From Clostridia bacterium (GTDB lineage: Bacteria; Bacillota; Clostridia; Christensenellales; CAG-138), in the NCBI GenBank assembly GCA_003246365.1, contig QKAN01000121.1, positions 1 to 43,191 on the forward strand: 43,191 bases of DNA, read 5' to 3'. This document shows positions 16,385-27,900 of the stretch, in pieces; position 1 is the stretch's first letter; the number at the start of each line of letters is the position of its first letter. The notes beneath the pieces were generated by a model. The model ran no database searches, was not told the DNA's origin, and saw only the letters and a program-made list of their open reading frames with translations. The position numbers and the translations under genes are program-made.

Positions 16385-17419
16385 TCAATCAAACATCGCC
16401 TTGAGGTCGACCGAACCGGCCTTGAGGGCTTCGACTGCCGCGTTGCAGGCGTCGATGGCTTCCTGCGGGCAGTTATCGGTGTAAACAGGGAAGTAGATGC
16501 CTTCGGCAACGCCGACTTCGATGGTCTGGTGGCCCTTCAGGTTTCCCTGCAGCCAGTTATTGATGGCCCAAACATACATGGTGGCATAGTCAAAGTTGAT
16601 GGACGCAACGACAGTTGCAGGATCAATCGTGGTTTGGTCGGAAGAGAAGCCGACGACTTTGGCACCCTTCTCGATTGCGCCGTTGATAACGCCGAGGCCG
16701 AGCTCGTTGGCATAGGCAAACATCACGTCTGCGCCTTCGTCGATCATGTTTTCGCTCATCTGCTTGCCAAGCGCGATATCACTCCAGCTGTTGGCGTAAG
16801 CAAGGTTGAAGGAAGCGTCAGCAATGCCGCGCTCCTTTGCAATGGAAACGGCAGTCTTACCGTACACAGCCATGAGGTCCTGCATCGCCTGATTCGGGTC
16901 GCCGCCGATCATGCCGAACTTACCGCTGGTGGTGATGTAGCCTGCAATGATGGACGCGAGATAGGAAGCTTCATACTCTTTCGGGAAGAGCGGGCAGAGG
17001 TTGTCGCCGTCGTTGTTCGAGCCATTGACCAGCATGAACAGCGTATCGGGATAGCTTGCGGCAACGGTTGCTGCTGCTTCGTCAAACTGGGAGCCTGCAG
17101 CCATGATGATATCGTAGCCGCGCTCTGCGTATTCACGGAAGGTGGATTCGAAATCGGCTTCCGCAACGGCTTCGACGTATTCCATGTTTGTGCCGAGCTG
17201 TTCATTGCAGGCGACCACGCCAGCGTAGTTGGAAGCATTCCAACCCTGGTCGTTGATCTGACCCGGGAGCAACAGGACGATTTTCACATCCGCGGCAGTC
17301 TTTTCGGCAGCGGGTGCATCGGTTGCGTCTGCGGCCTCGGTTGTTGCGGCGGGTGCGCAACCGACGAACAGTGCGGAGATCATGAGCAGTGCAAGTACGA
17401 GTGCAATAAACTTCTTCAT
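16385..17419 (-). CDS. BMP-family nucleoside-binding lipoprotein
   Basis: A 344-residue substrate-binding lipoprotein. I start it at ATG 17419 (MKKFIALVLALLMISALFVGC) behind a strong AAGGAGG; a longer frame from 17446 lacks a ribosome-binding site. The lipobox LFVGC puts the lipidated Cys at residue 21, followed by an Ala/Thr-rich tether. The body follows the Med/BMP family: INDQGWNASNYAG near the start, ADVMFAYANELGLGVINGA and VVGFSSDQ late. It captures nucleosides (or a similar ligand) outside the cell for the ATPase/permeases encoded downstream. A 153-base gap with GC-rich inverted repeats (ACGCCGGCGT, 16262-16271) separates it from the ATPase gene and may modulate downstream expression. 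Confidence 0.9.
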   Translation of the reverse strand: MKKFIALVLALLMISALFVGCAPAATTEAADATDAPAAEKTAADVKIVLLLPGQINDQGWNASNYAGVVACNEQLGTNMEYVEAVAEADFESTFREYAERGYDIIMAAGSQFDEAAATVAASYPDTLFMLVNGSNNDGDNLCPLFPKEYEASYLASIIAGYITTSGKFGMIGGDPNQAMQDLMAVYGKTAVSIAKERGIADASFNLAYANSWSDIALGKQMSENMIDEGADVMFAYANELGLGVINGAIEKGAKVVGFSSDQTTIDPATVVASINFDYATMYVWAINNWLQGNLKGHQTIEVGVAEGIYFPVYTDNCPQEAIDACNAAVEALKAGSVDLKAMFD

Positions 17420-17483
17420 TTGGATCCTCCTTAATTCTCTCTGCAAACTATAGCCAGTCGCTTCGCTGTCCGGCTACAAATCG

Positions 17484-17513
17484 ATTGTACCTTTTTGAAA
17501 ATGTGATTCTCAA
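17484..17513 (-). promoter_or_regulatory. Promoter for the BMP transporter operon
   Basis: On the minus strand, -35 TTGAGA (17513-17508), 18-base spacer, -10 TACAAT (17489-17484), about 65 bases before ATG 17419. The leader has a short hairpin (TAGCC...GGCTA, 17477-17452). I see no purine-riboswitch core. Confidence 0.6.
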
Positions 17514-17587
17514 TGCCGCCAAATTACGGTTTTGTTGAAAATACTACGCAAATACACAGTTTCGACACAATCAAGACGGTTTGACAA

Positions 17588-17617
17588 CATGTCGCCGCCT
17601 GATAAGGCGGCGACATG
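17588..17617 (-). terminator. Hairpin after the response-regulator gene
   Basis: A perfect 13-bp stem, CATGTCGCCGCCT (17588-17600) / AGGCGGCGACATG (17605-17617), with a 4-base loop. It lies 22 bases past the regulator stop on the minus strand. The T-run is poor, so partial termination is likely. Confidence 0.65.
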
Positions 17618-17639
17618 CGGGAATATGTGCATTGTAGCG

Positions 17640-18413
17640 CTATAAGTTTATCTTTTGATTTTCGTCGGCTGCGGCATACTTATTGCGATAGTCCAACGGC
17701 GTCATACCAAATTTCTTACGGAACGCGCTACTAAAATATCTTGCATCCGAAAAACCTACCAGTTCTGATACGTCGCCGACTTTCCGGCTGACATCCGCGA
17801 GGTAAACGCGTGAGTGTTCCATGCGCACATCGTTGAGATAGTCTGAAAAATTCTGTCCGGTCGTTTTTTTGAAAAGCTCGGAGAGGTAGTTTGGCGAGAT
17901 GTAGAGCGCACTTGCAGCGTCTTTCAGCGAGAACTTGGTTGCATAGTTTTGCTCAATATACTCTATTGCGCGCAGAATTAACAGGTTCTGCACAGGCGCC
18001 GACCCATCCGGCGGCGCGACCGCTTCGCGCAGCGCCTCGGCATGCGCAAGCAGCTCCTGTTCAATTTGTTCGAGTGTCTGTGTGATCTCCTCCGGCGAGG
18101 TGGGTTTGGTAATGTATTTTCGAACACCGAGCTCAATGGCGCGCTGGGCATAATCGAATCGACTGTAACCGCTGATGATAATTACGGGAATCTCACGGTT
18201 GACTTCACGAATCTTGTGCACCATGTCAAGTCCCTGCATACCCGGCATTTGGATATCCGTGATAACAACGTCGACCTCATTTTCATAGAGAAATGAGAGC
18301 GCACTCTGCGCTTCCTCAAACGCACCGGAAACCAGCCAGCCTTCGTGCAAACTTAATAGCCTTCCTAGACCCTTTCGGATCTTTGGTTCATCGTCTACGA
18401 TAATGATGTTCAT
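17640..18413 (-). CDS. Response regulator with AraC-type DNA-binding domain (YesN-like)
   Basis: A 257-residue protein. I start it at ATG 18413 (MNIIIVDDEP) behind AGAAGGAG; a longer frame to 18554 runs into the kinase gene with no ribosome-binding site. The receiver domain (1-~120) has acidic pocket DDEP, phospho-acceptor Asp53 (ITDIQMPGMQG) and switch Lys in ITKPTSP. The C-terminal ~100 residues carry two AraC helix-turn-helix motifs (FSLKDAASALYISPNYLSE and VGDVSELVGFSDARYFSSAF, with FGMTPLDYR). It follows the sensor kinase by 46 bases and precedes the BMP importer on the same strand, so control of that importer is the simplest proposal. Confidence 0.92.
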   Translation of the reverse strand: MNIIIVDDEPKIRKGLGRLLSLHEGWLVSGAFEEAQSALSFLYENEVDVVITDIQMPGMQGLDMVHKIREVNREIPVIIISGYSRFDYAQRAIELGVRKYITKPTSPEEITQTLEQIEQELLAHAEALREAVAPPDGSAPVQNLLILRAIEYIEQNYATKFSLKDAASALYISPNYLSELFKKTTGQNFSDYLNDVRMEHSRVYLADVSRKVGDVSELVGFSDARYFSSAFRKKFGMTPLDYRNKYAAADENQKINL

Positions 18414-18459
18414 ATGAGAACTCCTTCTGAAAGGAACATGTTTAAGCGGAAAACCATGC

Positions 18460-20256
18460 TCATGTTTGCCCCTCCTCGCTGATCGGAATTGTGATGTCTT
18501 CCGGCAACGCGCCTTCGTCCAGCGGCAATACGATGGTGATGGAAAGCCCGCCACCGAGCGTATTGTCTACCACGAACTCACAGCGGTCGTTGAAATGCAG
18601 CTGTAGTCTTCTCGCGACATTGCGCACACCTATATTTTTATACCCGATGGAATCGTTGCACAAAAGCCGCTTGAACTGAAACAGCTCGTCCGGCGTCATG
18701 CCGCGCCCGTTGTCGCTGACGGTGATGTAAACGCGGTTGCCCGCGCGGGATGCATTGACGCGGAGGATGCCCGGTCGGCCGGAATGCTGGATACCATGGT
18801 CGATGGCGTTTTCTATGAGCGGCTGCAAAATCAACTTAGGCACTCGGAATGATTCGAGCGAGGGATCAAAGTTTAGGGAAAATTCCAGCCTGTCTTCCAG
18901 ACGGAACTTTTGAATGAGCAGATAATCCCGCACGTGCCTGCATTCTTCCGTGAGGGTAACCATCGAGGTTGATGTGTCCATGCTATACTGCATAAGTTTG
19001 CCAAGCGCGACAACAATTGCGCTGACTTCCATCTCGTCGCGGTCAATCAGCATCCAGTTGATCGTGTCAAGTGTGTTATAGAGAAAGTGCGGATTGATTT
19101 GCGCCTGCAACGCCTCGATTTCCGCGATCTTTTGCGCGATTTTCTCCTGATAAACCTGATTGACGAGGATGTGGATGCGGTTCACCATGTAGTTGAACGT
19201 CTCGGTCAGCTCGCCAATCTCGTCCTTTCGGTCGTTCTCCAGCTGCAGTTCAAAGTTCTTGTCCTGCACTTGCTTCATGCCGGTTTTGAGTCGCGCGAGC
19301 GGTTTTGTGATCGCGAGCGCCTGAATCAAGAGAAATACCGACGCAAGCAAAACGGAAACGGCAACCAGCACGACAGTGTATTGCTTGAGAGAGCTTGCCT
19401 CGGGGAAAAGCTTGTTATCGGGTATCATCGTAAACGTGACCCATCCCGTTAGACCGTTGTATTGCGAGCAGACATAGTATGTTGTGCCGTCCAACTCTAT
19501 ATTGGATTTCCGTTCGCCTTCTTTGTAGCGAAGCAGAATCGCTTCTCGCCAATCATCTCGAACGGCGTTATCGCCGCAGATGACAGCGCCTTCGCGATCC
19601 GTAATAAACGTGGTTTGATAGCCCAGTATTTTCTGCTTCGTGAGGATATAACTGCCGAATGTGCTTGGATCGACCTCCGCCACCACGAGCCCGACTGTAT
19701 CATCGGTATCGCTGCGCAAACCGGTATAGATCAAAAGCCCGTCGCCAGATGTTGATTCGCTATCATATAGCCCTGTCATCAGGTCGGACCAAATCGCCTT
19801 GCCGGGATAGCTACTCGCGCGCTCGTACAGCATCGCGAGAATATCGGGATCGAGCGTGGCGTCTTCTGTACGGCTCGTGTAGATTACTTGTTCCCCAAAG
19901 AGAATGTTAACGTCGCTAATCTCGGCGAACGGGTCGAATAAATTCTGACAAAGCTGGGCAAGCTCCGTTGTGCCCACTATGGCCGGCGCGTCCTTTTCGC
20001 TTAAGTTTGCAAGTCTCTGCGCCTCGGCGCTGCCTGCAATGGTCTGCATCAGACTGTCGATCTGACGCACCTTAACGTTGAGGCTGACGTCAACGCGGTT
20101 AATCGAATCCGACAGCACGCGCTTCTCGCTCTGGCGAACCACGTTATCCGCCTTTTGATAGGATAGCACACCGATTACAACACCAAGCAGCGCGAGCGGA
20201 ATCGCGCCCATGATGAGCAGTTTCTTCCAGAATAAGATGTTCTTGAAAAAGTGCAT
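18460..20256 (-). CDS. Membrane sensor histidine kinase (YesM/LytS-like, His_kinase family)
   Basis: A 598-residue protein. Membrane helix 1 is at about 12-32 and helix 2 at about 294-315, with a ~260-residue extracellular sensor between (Cache-like by length and layout). A HAMP linker (about 315-365) leads to the His_kinase region with INPHFLYNTLDTINWM, phospho-acceptor His390. The ATPase domain has the N box IENAIDHG (481-488), G1 SDNGRGM (514-520) and G2 IGVRNVARR (542-550). It phosphorylates the regulator encoded next. ATG 20256 has GGAAGG upstream. Such pairs usually sense extracellular sugars or related ligands and control a nearby ABC importer. Confidence 0.92.
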   Translation of the reverse strand: MHFFKNILFWKKLLIMGAIPLALLGVVIGVLSYQKADNVVRQSEKRVLSDSINRVDVSLNVKVRQIDSLMQTIAGSAEAQRLANLSEKDAPAIVGTTELAQLCQNLFDPFAEISDVNILFGEQVIYTSRTEDATLDPDILAMLYERASSYPGKAIWSDLMTGLYDSESTSGDGLLIYTGLRSDTDDTVGLVVAEVDPSTFGSYILTKQKILGYQTTFITDREGAVICGDNAVRDDWREAILLRYKEGERKSNIELDGTTYYVCSQYNGLTGWVTFTMIPDNKLFPEASSLKQYTVVLVAVSVLLASVFLLIQALAITKPLARLKTGMKQVQDKNFELQLENDRKDEIGELTETFNYMVNRIHILVNQVYQEKIAQKIAEIEALQAQINPHFLYNTLDTINWMLIDRDEMEVSAIVVALGKLMQYSMDTSTSMVTLTEECRHVRDYLLIQKFRLEDRLEFSLNFDPSLESFRVPKLILQPLIENAIDHGIQHSGRPGILRVNASRAGNRVYITVSDNGRGMTPDELFQFKRLLCNDSIGYKNIGVRNVARRLQLHFNDRCEFVVDNTLGGGLSITIVLPLDEGALPEDITIPISEEGQT

Positions 20257-20561
20257 TTGCTACGCCTACCTTCCGTTGAGACAAATGCATTGTATCGGAT
20301 TGATAATTATTTTACAATTATTTTGCAATGATGCAACTCACAAAAATCGGACTAAACCCCATTAATAATAATGTATCTGACATCTTTTAGAGACATAAAC
20401 TGTTTATCTTCAGCCAACAGTGCGAGAAGCGATCTTTGAAGGATTTAGTGTGTGGACTGTTTGTCGCAGGGGAGGAGTGTTTTGTTCGATTTGATCTGAA
20501 CAGACATTATTAATAGTTGATAATAACTATGATGTGGTCAAATGGAACTCTCAAGTAACGC

Positions 20562-20589
20562 AAAAACCGCCCGAATTGGGCGGCTTTTT
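20562..20589. terminator. Intrinsic-terminator-like hairpin
   Basis: Stem CCGCCC (20567-20572) / GGGCGG (20578-20583), with AAAAA before and CTTTTT after. It is strongly similar to the terminator at 4630 over GTAACGCAAAAACCGCCCG, and, as there, is followed by CTGGTTGC. No intact gene on either side obviously uses it. Confidence 0.65.
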
Positions 20590-20591
20590 AC

Positions 20592-20602
20592 TGGTTGCGG
20601 AG
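20592..20602 (-). other. Possible tRNA acceptor-end scar
   Basis: Read on the minus strand, the bases next to the terminator are CTCCGCAACCA, the 3' acceptor end typical of initiator tRNA-Met, with no other part of a tRNA present. The match is very short; it gains weight only because 4659-4703 shows the same arrangement with a longer tRNA part. Confidence 0.3.
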
Positions 20603-20825
20603 AATTGACTACTTTACTCAAATCAGACATGTTTGCTTGTGCTTCACGCTACGCAAGCGGTCTTTCTCGCAAAGCCTGCCGCTAAAAATGCTGACATTGC
20701 GGCGTTTTTGCCGCCGCGTGGCGACGGCGGCCGCGGCTTCAAGTCCATTAAAATCATATGCGAAATAAACAAAGACCATCCGATTGAACTGCACCCCGTT
20801 GATTAGACACAAATAAAAACCCCTA

Positions 20826-21223
20826 CCGCTCAATCGCTGCAAATTTGATCTCTGGTCTCACAAACTTCCAGCAGTTTGAAGAAAAGACCGTAATAAGTCA
20901 TTTTCCATCTCCGATTGTTTGATTCTCTGCTGATACTCCTCTTCCGTTGAGATTGGACGTTTTCGAGATCTGCTTCGCTTTCTGGAAATCGAAACAATCC
21001 GTGCTGAATTTACCCTTTAATGATAGAGAAAATTCTTTATTGATGTTTTTGTGCAACCAAGCTCTTCTCCGATCTTTCGAAGCGTATAACCCTTTGTTTT
21101 TAGTTCCAAGACTTTTGGAGCGATCTCTTTCCCAAATTGATTTCCCATTCAAAAATCTCCTATCGCTTTATCCTACGAAAGGAGGCTCTTTTCTTGCAAT
21201 GTCCTTTTTGGGGGTTCAGTTCA
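20826..21223 (-). mobile_element. IS3-family insertion sequence remnant (OrfA with stop, start of OrfB)
   Basis: On the minus strand, ATG 21148 opens an IS3-type OrfA: MGNQFGKEIAPKVLELK, GYTLRKIGEELGCTKTSIK (helix-turn-helix), then an in-frame TAA (21019-21017). The frame continues as a basic linker, EEEYQQRIKQSEMENDLLRS and FLQTAG, the usual OrfA coiled-coil end, to TGA at 20858. An overlapping frame gives FVRPEIKFAAIER, the usual OrfB start, then a stop. The likely terminal inverted repeat, TGAACTGAACCCCCAAAAAG..., is at 21223-21195. Most of OrfB and the other end are gone. The leftover open frame 20618-20842 is not assigned. Confidence 0.7.
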
Positions 21224-21987
21224 CAACAAAGAATAGATTTTTTACGCGACAGATTTGCAGTTGATGAATCTTACAATATCGCGAATCGGCATTTAGAAGC
21301 GATTTTGAGGTGCTGCAGGGCAATCGTCAATCAAGCGCAAATAGTAACGGAGATTTTGGCAATGGAAAACAGTCCACGACACAGTTGCGGATCACGAGAC
21401 AAGGTTCAGTAGACATGAGTATAAAGGCGAAAACTAACCCCGTTAGAAACGTTATCATGATCAGAGGAAAGGGGAGACGGAGTGATCGAGCAGCTCTTGC
21501 CGATCGCCCTCCGGATGAGAGAGTAATATTCGCGATCAGATGTATTTGGCCTGTTTAATCTAATGGTTTTATATATCATCAGCTATTCGTGACATCGTAA
21601 ATGCGTTTTATACCATCTGCAAAAGAAACAAGAACAAAAAAAGCATCATGATATAAAAAAGATAAGCATCAACATGAGCAAATAGGAATCAAAATTACAA
21701 AGATAGCAATCAAAAAACATTTACGCGTTGTAATGATCAATCCGTGTTTACATGTATTCCGTAACGCATAGCATACAGATGAAATTCGTGCAGAGAAAGG
21801 TACACTATTTTACGAGAAAACTCATACAGGCTTTAATATTGTTTAAAAAACTGTTAAAATACTAGAAATGCCTTCATTTGCATGAAGTTCAAGTAGCTTT
21901 ATGAGTTCTCATCATCCTCGAAAAATACAAAAAATAGTTTTATAAAACAAGTAGATTTAAAAAGATTTGAGCCAAGGAGTTTATCAA
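21224..21987. other. AT-rich region upstream of the large rhs gene
   Basis: A short frame within 21224-21412 reads FLRDRFAVDESYNIANRHLE and AILRCCRAIVNQAQIVTEIL, protein-like but with no recognised family and no start; it may be a gene fragment. From about 21560 the DNA is very AT-rich with A-tracts. A -10-like TAAAAT (21855-21860) has no good -35, so the rhs promoter is not fixed. Confidence 0.35.
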
Positions 21988-24900
21988 ATGGTACGTATTC
22001 GCAAGATCTTGGGTTTAACGTTGACGTTAGTAACGGTACTTTCATTGTTTCCCGTGCATGCGCTAGCGGAAGAAGCACAACCGTATGAATCAGTTGAAAC
22101 CCTTGGATCGGGCGTGACGCTTTATCACAACAAGGATGGCACGGATACACTTGTTGTGGAATCGGAAACGACAAACAATGCAACAAATACAGATCCTGAT
22201 CGACTTATGAACTCTGGCGGATATCTGACCAATGAAGGAAGTATGGTCGATCTGAAAATTGAGAAAGAGTTTAACGAGGGCGATACGCTAGTTACGGTTG
22301 GAATTGATGGCGCGAGTGTTTCATTTTATCCCCTTGTGCAGGACGCGCCTGCTGAAACAAATGAATCGACAGAGGAAGATGATGAGGAAATTTCAAGCGG
22401 CATTATCATTTCGTTCGTTGATCGAAAAGATAGCAGCACGCCAATCAAAGTGATTTCCGTTTCCTCGGGAACAATGTTAGAAGATATTGAGTTTCCAAAT
22501 TCGCTGAGAGTGAAGCTCGAAAGTATCGAAGAGACTTTCAGTTTACCAGTTAAGAATTGGCATGCGCTATTCGGTACGTATGGGGATGAAAGCGGAGCGT
22601 GGCAGTTTGTGCCAGATTGGGATTACGATGCTTTCCGGCTATCGGAAGCATTGCAAACTGACATGGAGGGAGATCCTTCCACGGAAACGGATAACGATCC
22701 ATTCGTGATTCCATATGTGTTGGTCGAAATGGAAGCGGAGATACCTGAGGCAACGGAAACGCCGCTGCCCTCAGATACGCCCGAGGCAATTGAGACGCCG
22801 CTACCGTCGGACACACCGGAAGCAACACTGACGCCACCGTCGCCGGACATACCAGAAGTAACGGAAACACCGCTGCCATTAGAGACGTCAGAAGCAGTGC
22901 AAACACCGTTTCCAACAGAAACGACAGAGGATTATACGGATCCGGAATTGACAGCAACGAAGTCAGAAAGCGGAACGCAAACGGTACGTTTATGTTGGCA
23001 AAAACCGACTGGTATCGTTTTTGAAGAAACGACTGCAGAACCGATAGAAATAACGGAAACAGCAACGCCAATACAACCGGAGGTTACTCCAACATTACAA
23101 CAAGAGACATCCGAACCATCCGAAAAACCTGCCGAAACGCCAAATGTGCCTGAAACCGCAACTCCTGAATCGGTTGAGACAGAGAATTTACCCGAACCGA
23201 CTTGGGATGGCCCGGGTACGGTGGACGGAAGATTGCGCGGTTACTCGGAGGGGACATATTCGGCTGTCGTATATGAAGGTGTCTTTAGCGAAAACACGGA
23301 TATTGAATTGCGCGCACTCCAGTCCGGCGTGAAAGAAAATGTCTTAATCGGCGAATATACGGGAAACCACGTATATGCCTATCGTATGAATTTCAATGGG
23401 CTTACACCTGTTCTAAGCGGACGCACTGTAAAACTGTATTCCGCGGGCAAACAGGTGGGTTTGATCGATGCGCCGTATATGTCCGATGCGAGAGGAAGTT
23501 CCTCGACAGACATTGCAGTATCGCTCAATTCGATTGGTGGAGGGTCATATGAACTGACCTACACGCCGTCCGACGAATGGCTCTGCTCGGATAGACGAGT
23601 TTATCCTGTTGTAATGGATCCTCAGGTTACGTTCACATCAAGTAGTTCAAGCAGTATTCGAAATAATTACGTTAACTCTGCTGCACCGAATACGCTTTAT
23701 AGCGCCACGGCTTCCGGAAATGTACTACTAGTTGGAGGAACCTATACCGGGTATATATTGCCGGTATTGAACAGCACCCTTGTAGACGACCGAAACAAGG
23801 TGCTGATTCTTTCTGCCGGATTGACTGCAAACGGAGAAAGCTCAAACACAAACAATATATCGGCATATCAGGTGAAAGGCAATTGGGGCGAAGCATCTAT
23901 TACATATAACAATTCGCCAGGATATTACGACACAGTGCTGGATACCAAACTGGTTGCTTTTAACGTGTTTGTCACATGGGACATTGCAAAGGCTTTTTCT
24001 AGTTGGTTTGACGCTATCGATACGCGTACGAACTACGGCATTGCTTTGGCTGGCCCGACGCAAAACGCAGTTGCCGCATCAACGGCATATCACCAGATGA
24101 AGTATACGGTCACATACTACCGTATTGACGAAGAGAACACGTTAACTGCGACACCCGTTGAAAACGCGGATGGAACGGGGACAGTAAACCTGACTTGGGA
24201 TGCGATACCGAATGCATCCAGCTATTATATAGGCATATATAACGGCAAAGAATATGAGTATATCGATGTTGGGAACGTGACAAGCTGGTCGACAAATGGA
24301 AACGGCGTTTGGCCGACTTCGGAGGAAATCGCAGAGGGGCGGTATGCACTTCATTTAGATGGAACTGGGGGCGAATTACCCGCATCTCCTCTTAACACAT
24401 ATAAAAACGCAAATGCTTCCAATACATCAATTTCATACTATTTCACGGTACTGCCAGCGAACGCATTCGGGCAAGCGGCGAATCCGGGATTTACCGCATC
24501 GGCGGTTATGCCGCATGCACTGGTGCCTTCGCAACCGACGAGTGTGCTTGTTTCGCCGAACAGCTGGACGAACACAGATCAGGTGAGCGTATCCTGGTCG
24601 GGAGTTGTGGATTATCTGGAAGACGGAACAGAACTAACCACTTTGGAAACCGGTGGAAGAATCGAATACAGCGTTGACGGAATAACGAATTGGCAGACAA
24701 CGGGGCAGGATACTGCATCCGGTACATATTTATTTGATACGTCCGCGCTGGCGGATGGTACGCATACGGTCTATATCCGCGGCGTTGATAAAGATGGAAA
24801 CGAAGGCGCTCCACGCGGCGCACAAATTTTGATCGACCGGACGGGACCGACTCAGCCGAGTGTGGAGGCGGTACCGGAAGATTGGACGAATGCGACGAGT

Positions 24901-27900
24901 GTAATCATATCATGGACAGGGATCTCGGATCTTAGTGGAATTTCAAGGGTCGATTACAGTGCAGATGGTTTGTCATGGACCGACAGCGGCAGCGTACAGG
25001 ACAGCGATGTGATGACGCTGGATATATCGACGTTCTCTGAAGGGGCGCATGATGTTCGTATAAGGGCGGTTGACCTCGCTGGCAACACAGGAGAAATTGG
25101 CGAAACATCGTTCTATAAAGATTCAACCGCGCCGGCAGCGGATAGCTTCGTTGCAAATCCAGCAAACTGGACAGATGGCAACACGGTCAACATTGCGTGG
25201 ACGAACCTAGCAGATGCGCATGCCGGTCTGGCAAGTCTGGCATATAGCGTCGACGGCAGCATATATGCTGCGCTAGATCACACTTTGACAAACGGAACCG
25301 TAGAAATTGACGCGAGCGGAATGGCGGACGGAACACATATAGCGGTTTTTCGATATACGGATTACGCGGGTAACACAGGCTCGACAACGGTGACGTTCTA
25401 TCGGGATACGGAAGCGCCCGTTATTTCGCTTGCGCAACCGCTCGATGGTGACCTAGTCAACGGTATAGTCAATATATCCGGTATCGTTGAAGACCGATCG
25501 TTGAGTAGTTGGACGCTGACTGCGGAGGGAACCAGCACGCTGCTGACAGTGGCAAGCGGTACATCGCAGGTATACGGGGCGCTGCTTGGTGTACTGGATA
25601 CCAGTGCGTTTGCTGATGGTGAAGAAATCTCACTAAAACTGACGGCAGAGGACGAGGCTGGGCACGAAACGATTGTTAACGGTGTCATCGTCAAGGTAGA
25701 TCGCAGTCTGCAAAACATTGAAGGCAAGGTCGAAATTTCTGATCCTATAAATGGCGATATACTGACGAGCGCGGATACGCAAGGAAATTACTCTAAAAAA
25801 TATTACAATTCAGAACAAACAGGTTATGTATATTTAGACGGAAAATTGCTCTGCGAAGCAAAATACGGAGCTTTTTCATTTTCCAATATCTCACTGGCAG
25901 AAGGATCCAGCCATACGCTATCGGTGATTTCAGAAGACACCGAAGGAAATATTTACTACAGTGACGGCATGGGATTGTATGGTCTGGGTTCCGGTGCGCC
26001 GGAGGCAGCAACAGGTACGGTCGAAAGCGGATCTCTTTCATCTCCGAAAAACATACTTGCATTACGTCTGACGACGACGCAAAGCGAGACAACTGGAATT
26101 AATTACTCATTTTCCGAGGATAACGGAGCCAGTTGGAAAATTATGGAGCCGGATGTCGATGTTCGGCTTGTGAATGAAACGAAATCCGTGATGTTTAAAG
26201 CGGAACTGGACGGAACGAGCATATTACATGGCTGGGAGATGTCGGCAATCGTTGAAAAGAGCCCGATAACTTTGACAGCGCGTTTACTTGGTGATGTGAC
26301 TTCGTTTAATATTACAAACGGGGATCCGCTGACACAGGAACCATATGAAACAATCACAACGGATCTGCCGGAAAGCGGAATTACCACTTATGCAGTGTAT
26401 GCAGATGGTAGTAAAACAAACAATGCGCTGGAATATGAAACACTGCTCACATCCGAGGGTGCGAGCGTAACCATCAGCGCACTCGCGCTAGACGATGAAA
26501 ACAAGCTATACGGCAGTGGAACGACCAATGTTGAGCAGTTATTGAGGACTGATATTTCCGAGTCCGATTCGACCTATGAGAGCGGAGAACTCATCAGCGC
26601 GCAGCCAATTTATGCAATTCGCTTTCTTACAACAACGACAGGTGGCGATTGTTCGTATTATTATTCGTTAAACGGTACAGACTGGACCAGCGCAACACGC
26701 GGGCAATATTTGCTGCTGGAACATTCTACGACGAAGCTTTACTTTCGTGCAGAACAAACTGCAAGCGCAAAGATTACGGGCGTCTCCCTGGAAGGTGTTT
26801 CTGTAACAGGCAAGAACATGACCGTTCAACTTTTGGAAGCACCGAGCAACGTGATTGCAAGGGATTACGGCAAATACACGGATCAGCGTTACGCTTTGAG
26901 TTGGAGTGCTTCTGCCTCAGCGGGAACAGATTCAAAATACGTAGTTTACCGTAACGGCATACAAATTGGCACCACATCATCGTTGAGTTATACGGATTAT
27001 GATTACCAATCCAACGCAGTTTTTACAGTGAGTCTAGCAAAGACATTTATAGCGCCGGATGTAATCGCGGATCACACGCATTTTCTGGATCGCGAAAGCG
27101 AGAAGATTGCCGCTAAAAAGGTCGTTATGACGCCATCTTCAACAACCAGCGGCGAGACAAACGATCTGATTGATTTCAGCGATGTGGATACTTTGCGAGA
27201 ACTGTATGGTGACACATATTTATTTACGCGGGATATGCTCACACCGCCGGAGGCGGATACAGTAAGTGAGAAAACACTTGGAAGGACGCAATATTGCGCG
27301 CTTGGCTATGAGCCGATCAACTTCAATACGGGCAACTTTTTCCTTGAAGCGAGGGATTATGCGCAATCGGATCTTTCAGGAACATTAGAAATTTTACGAA
27401 CATATAACACGCAGACAAATGTAGAAGACGGACCGTTCGGACACGGTTGGGAGTTTGCTTATTCGCAGAAACTGGAATTGTATGCGGATGGCAACATCGG
27501 CTATCGAGCAGCGGATGGAGCGCTGACGGTGTTTCGGCCAAACGGTGACGGAACCTATTTCGGCAGCGATTTTGACAGAAGAACACTGACAGTAGATAGA
27601 GTTAACCGAGAGTATCAGGTTTCAGAACAAGATAAAACCGTTTATGTGTTTTCGATGAATCTCGGCTGGCTCCTGCGGGCGGAAGATAAGAACGGTAACG
27701 CCGTGAGGATTGAACGCACTGAAAACGGATACATGAGTGCGATTATTGCAAAAAGCGGAGTTCGTTTGCCGCTGACGATGGACGAAAATGGACATATCAC
27801 GCAAATTACATTGCCGAATGGACGAGTGCTAAATTACGCTTACGATAACGATAATCTCGTGACTTATATCGACGCGCTCGGAAATGAAACAAGGTATGAA

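Noticed and set aside
14918-17434. Plus-strand open frames 14918-15730 and 16529-17434 (270 and 301 codons)
   Set aside because: They lie wholly opposite the ATPase and BMP lipoprotein genes, which have clear family motifs and ribosome-binding sites. Length is due to the GC-biased codon use of the real genes.
17420-17446. Longer N-terminus for the BMP lipoprotein
   Set aside because: It would cover the ribosome-binding site AAGGAGG and put extra residues ahead of a normal lipoprotein signal.
17420-17490. Purine riboswitch ahead of the nucleoside importer
   Set aside because: The leader is only about 60 bases and has one small hairpin; no three-way junction core is visible.
21967-21987. TTG start for the large rhs gene
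   Set aside because: The AAGGAG site (21974-21979) lies after it and fits ATG 21988, which also gives a clean Sec signal peptide.
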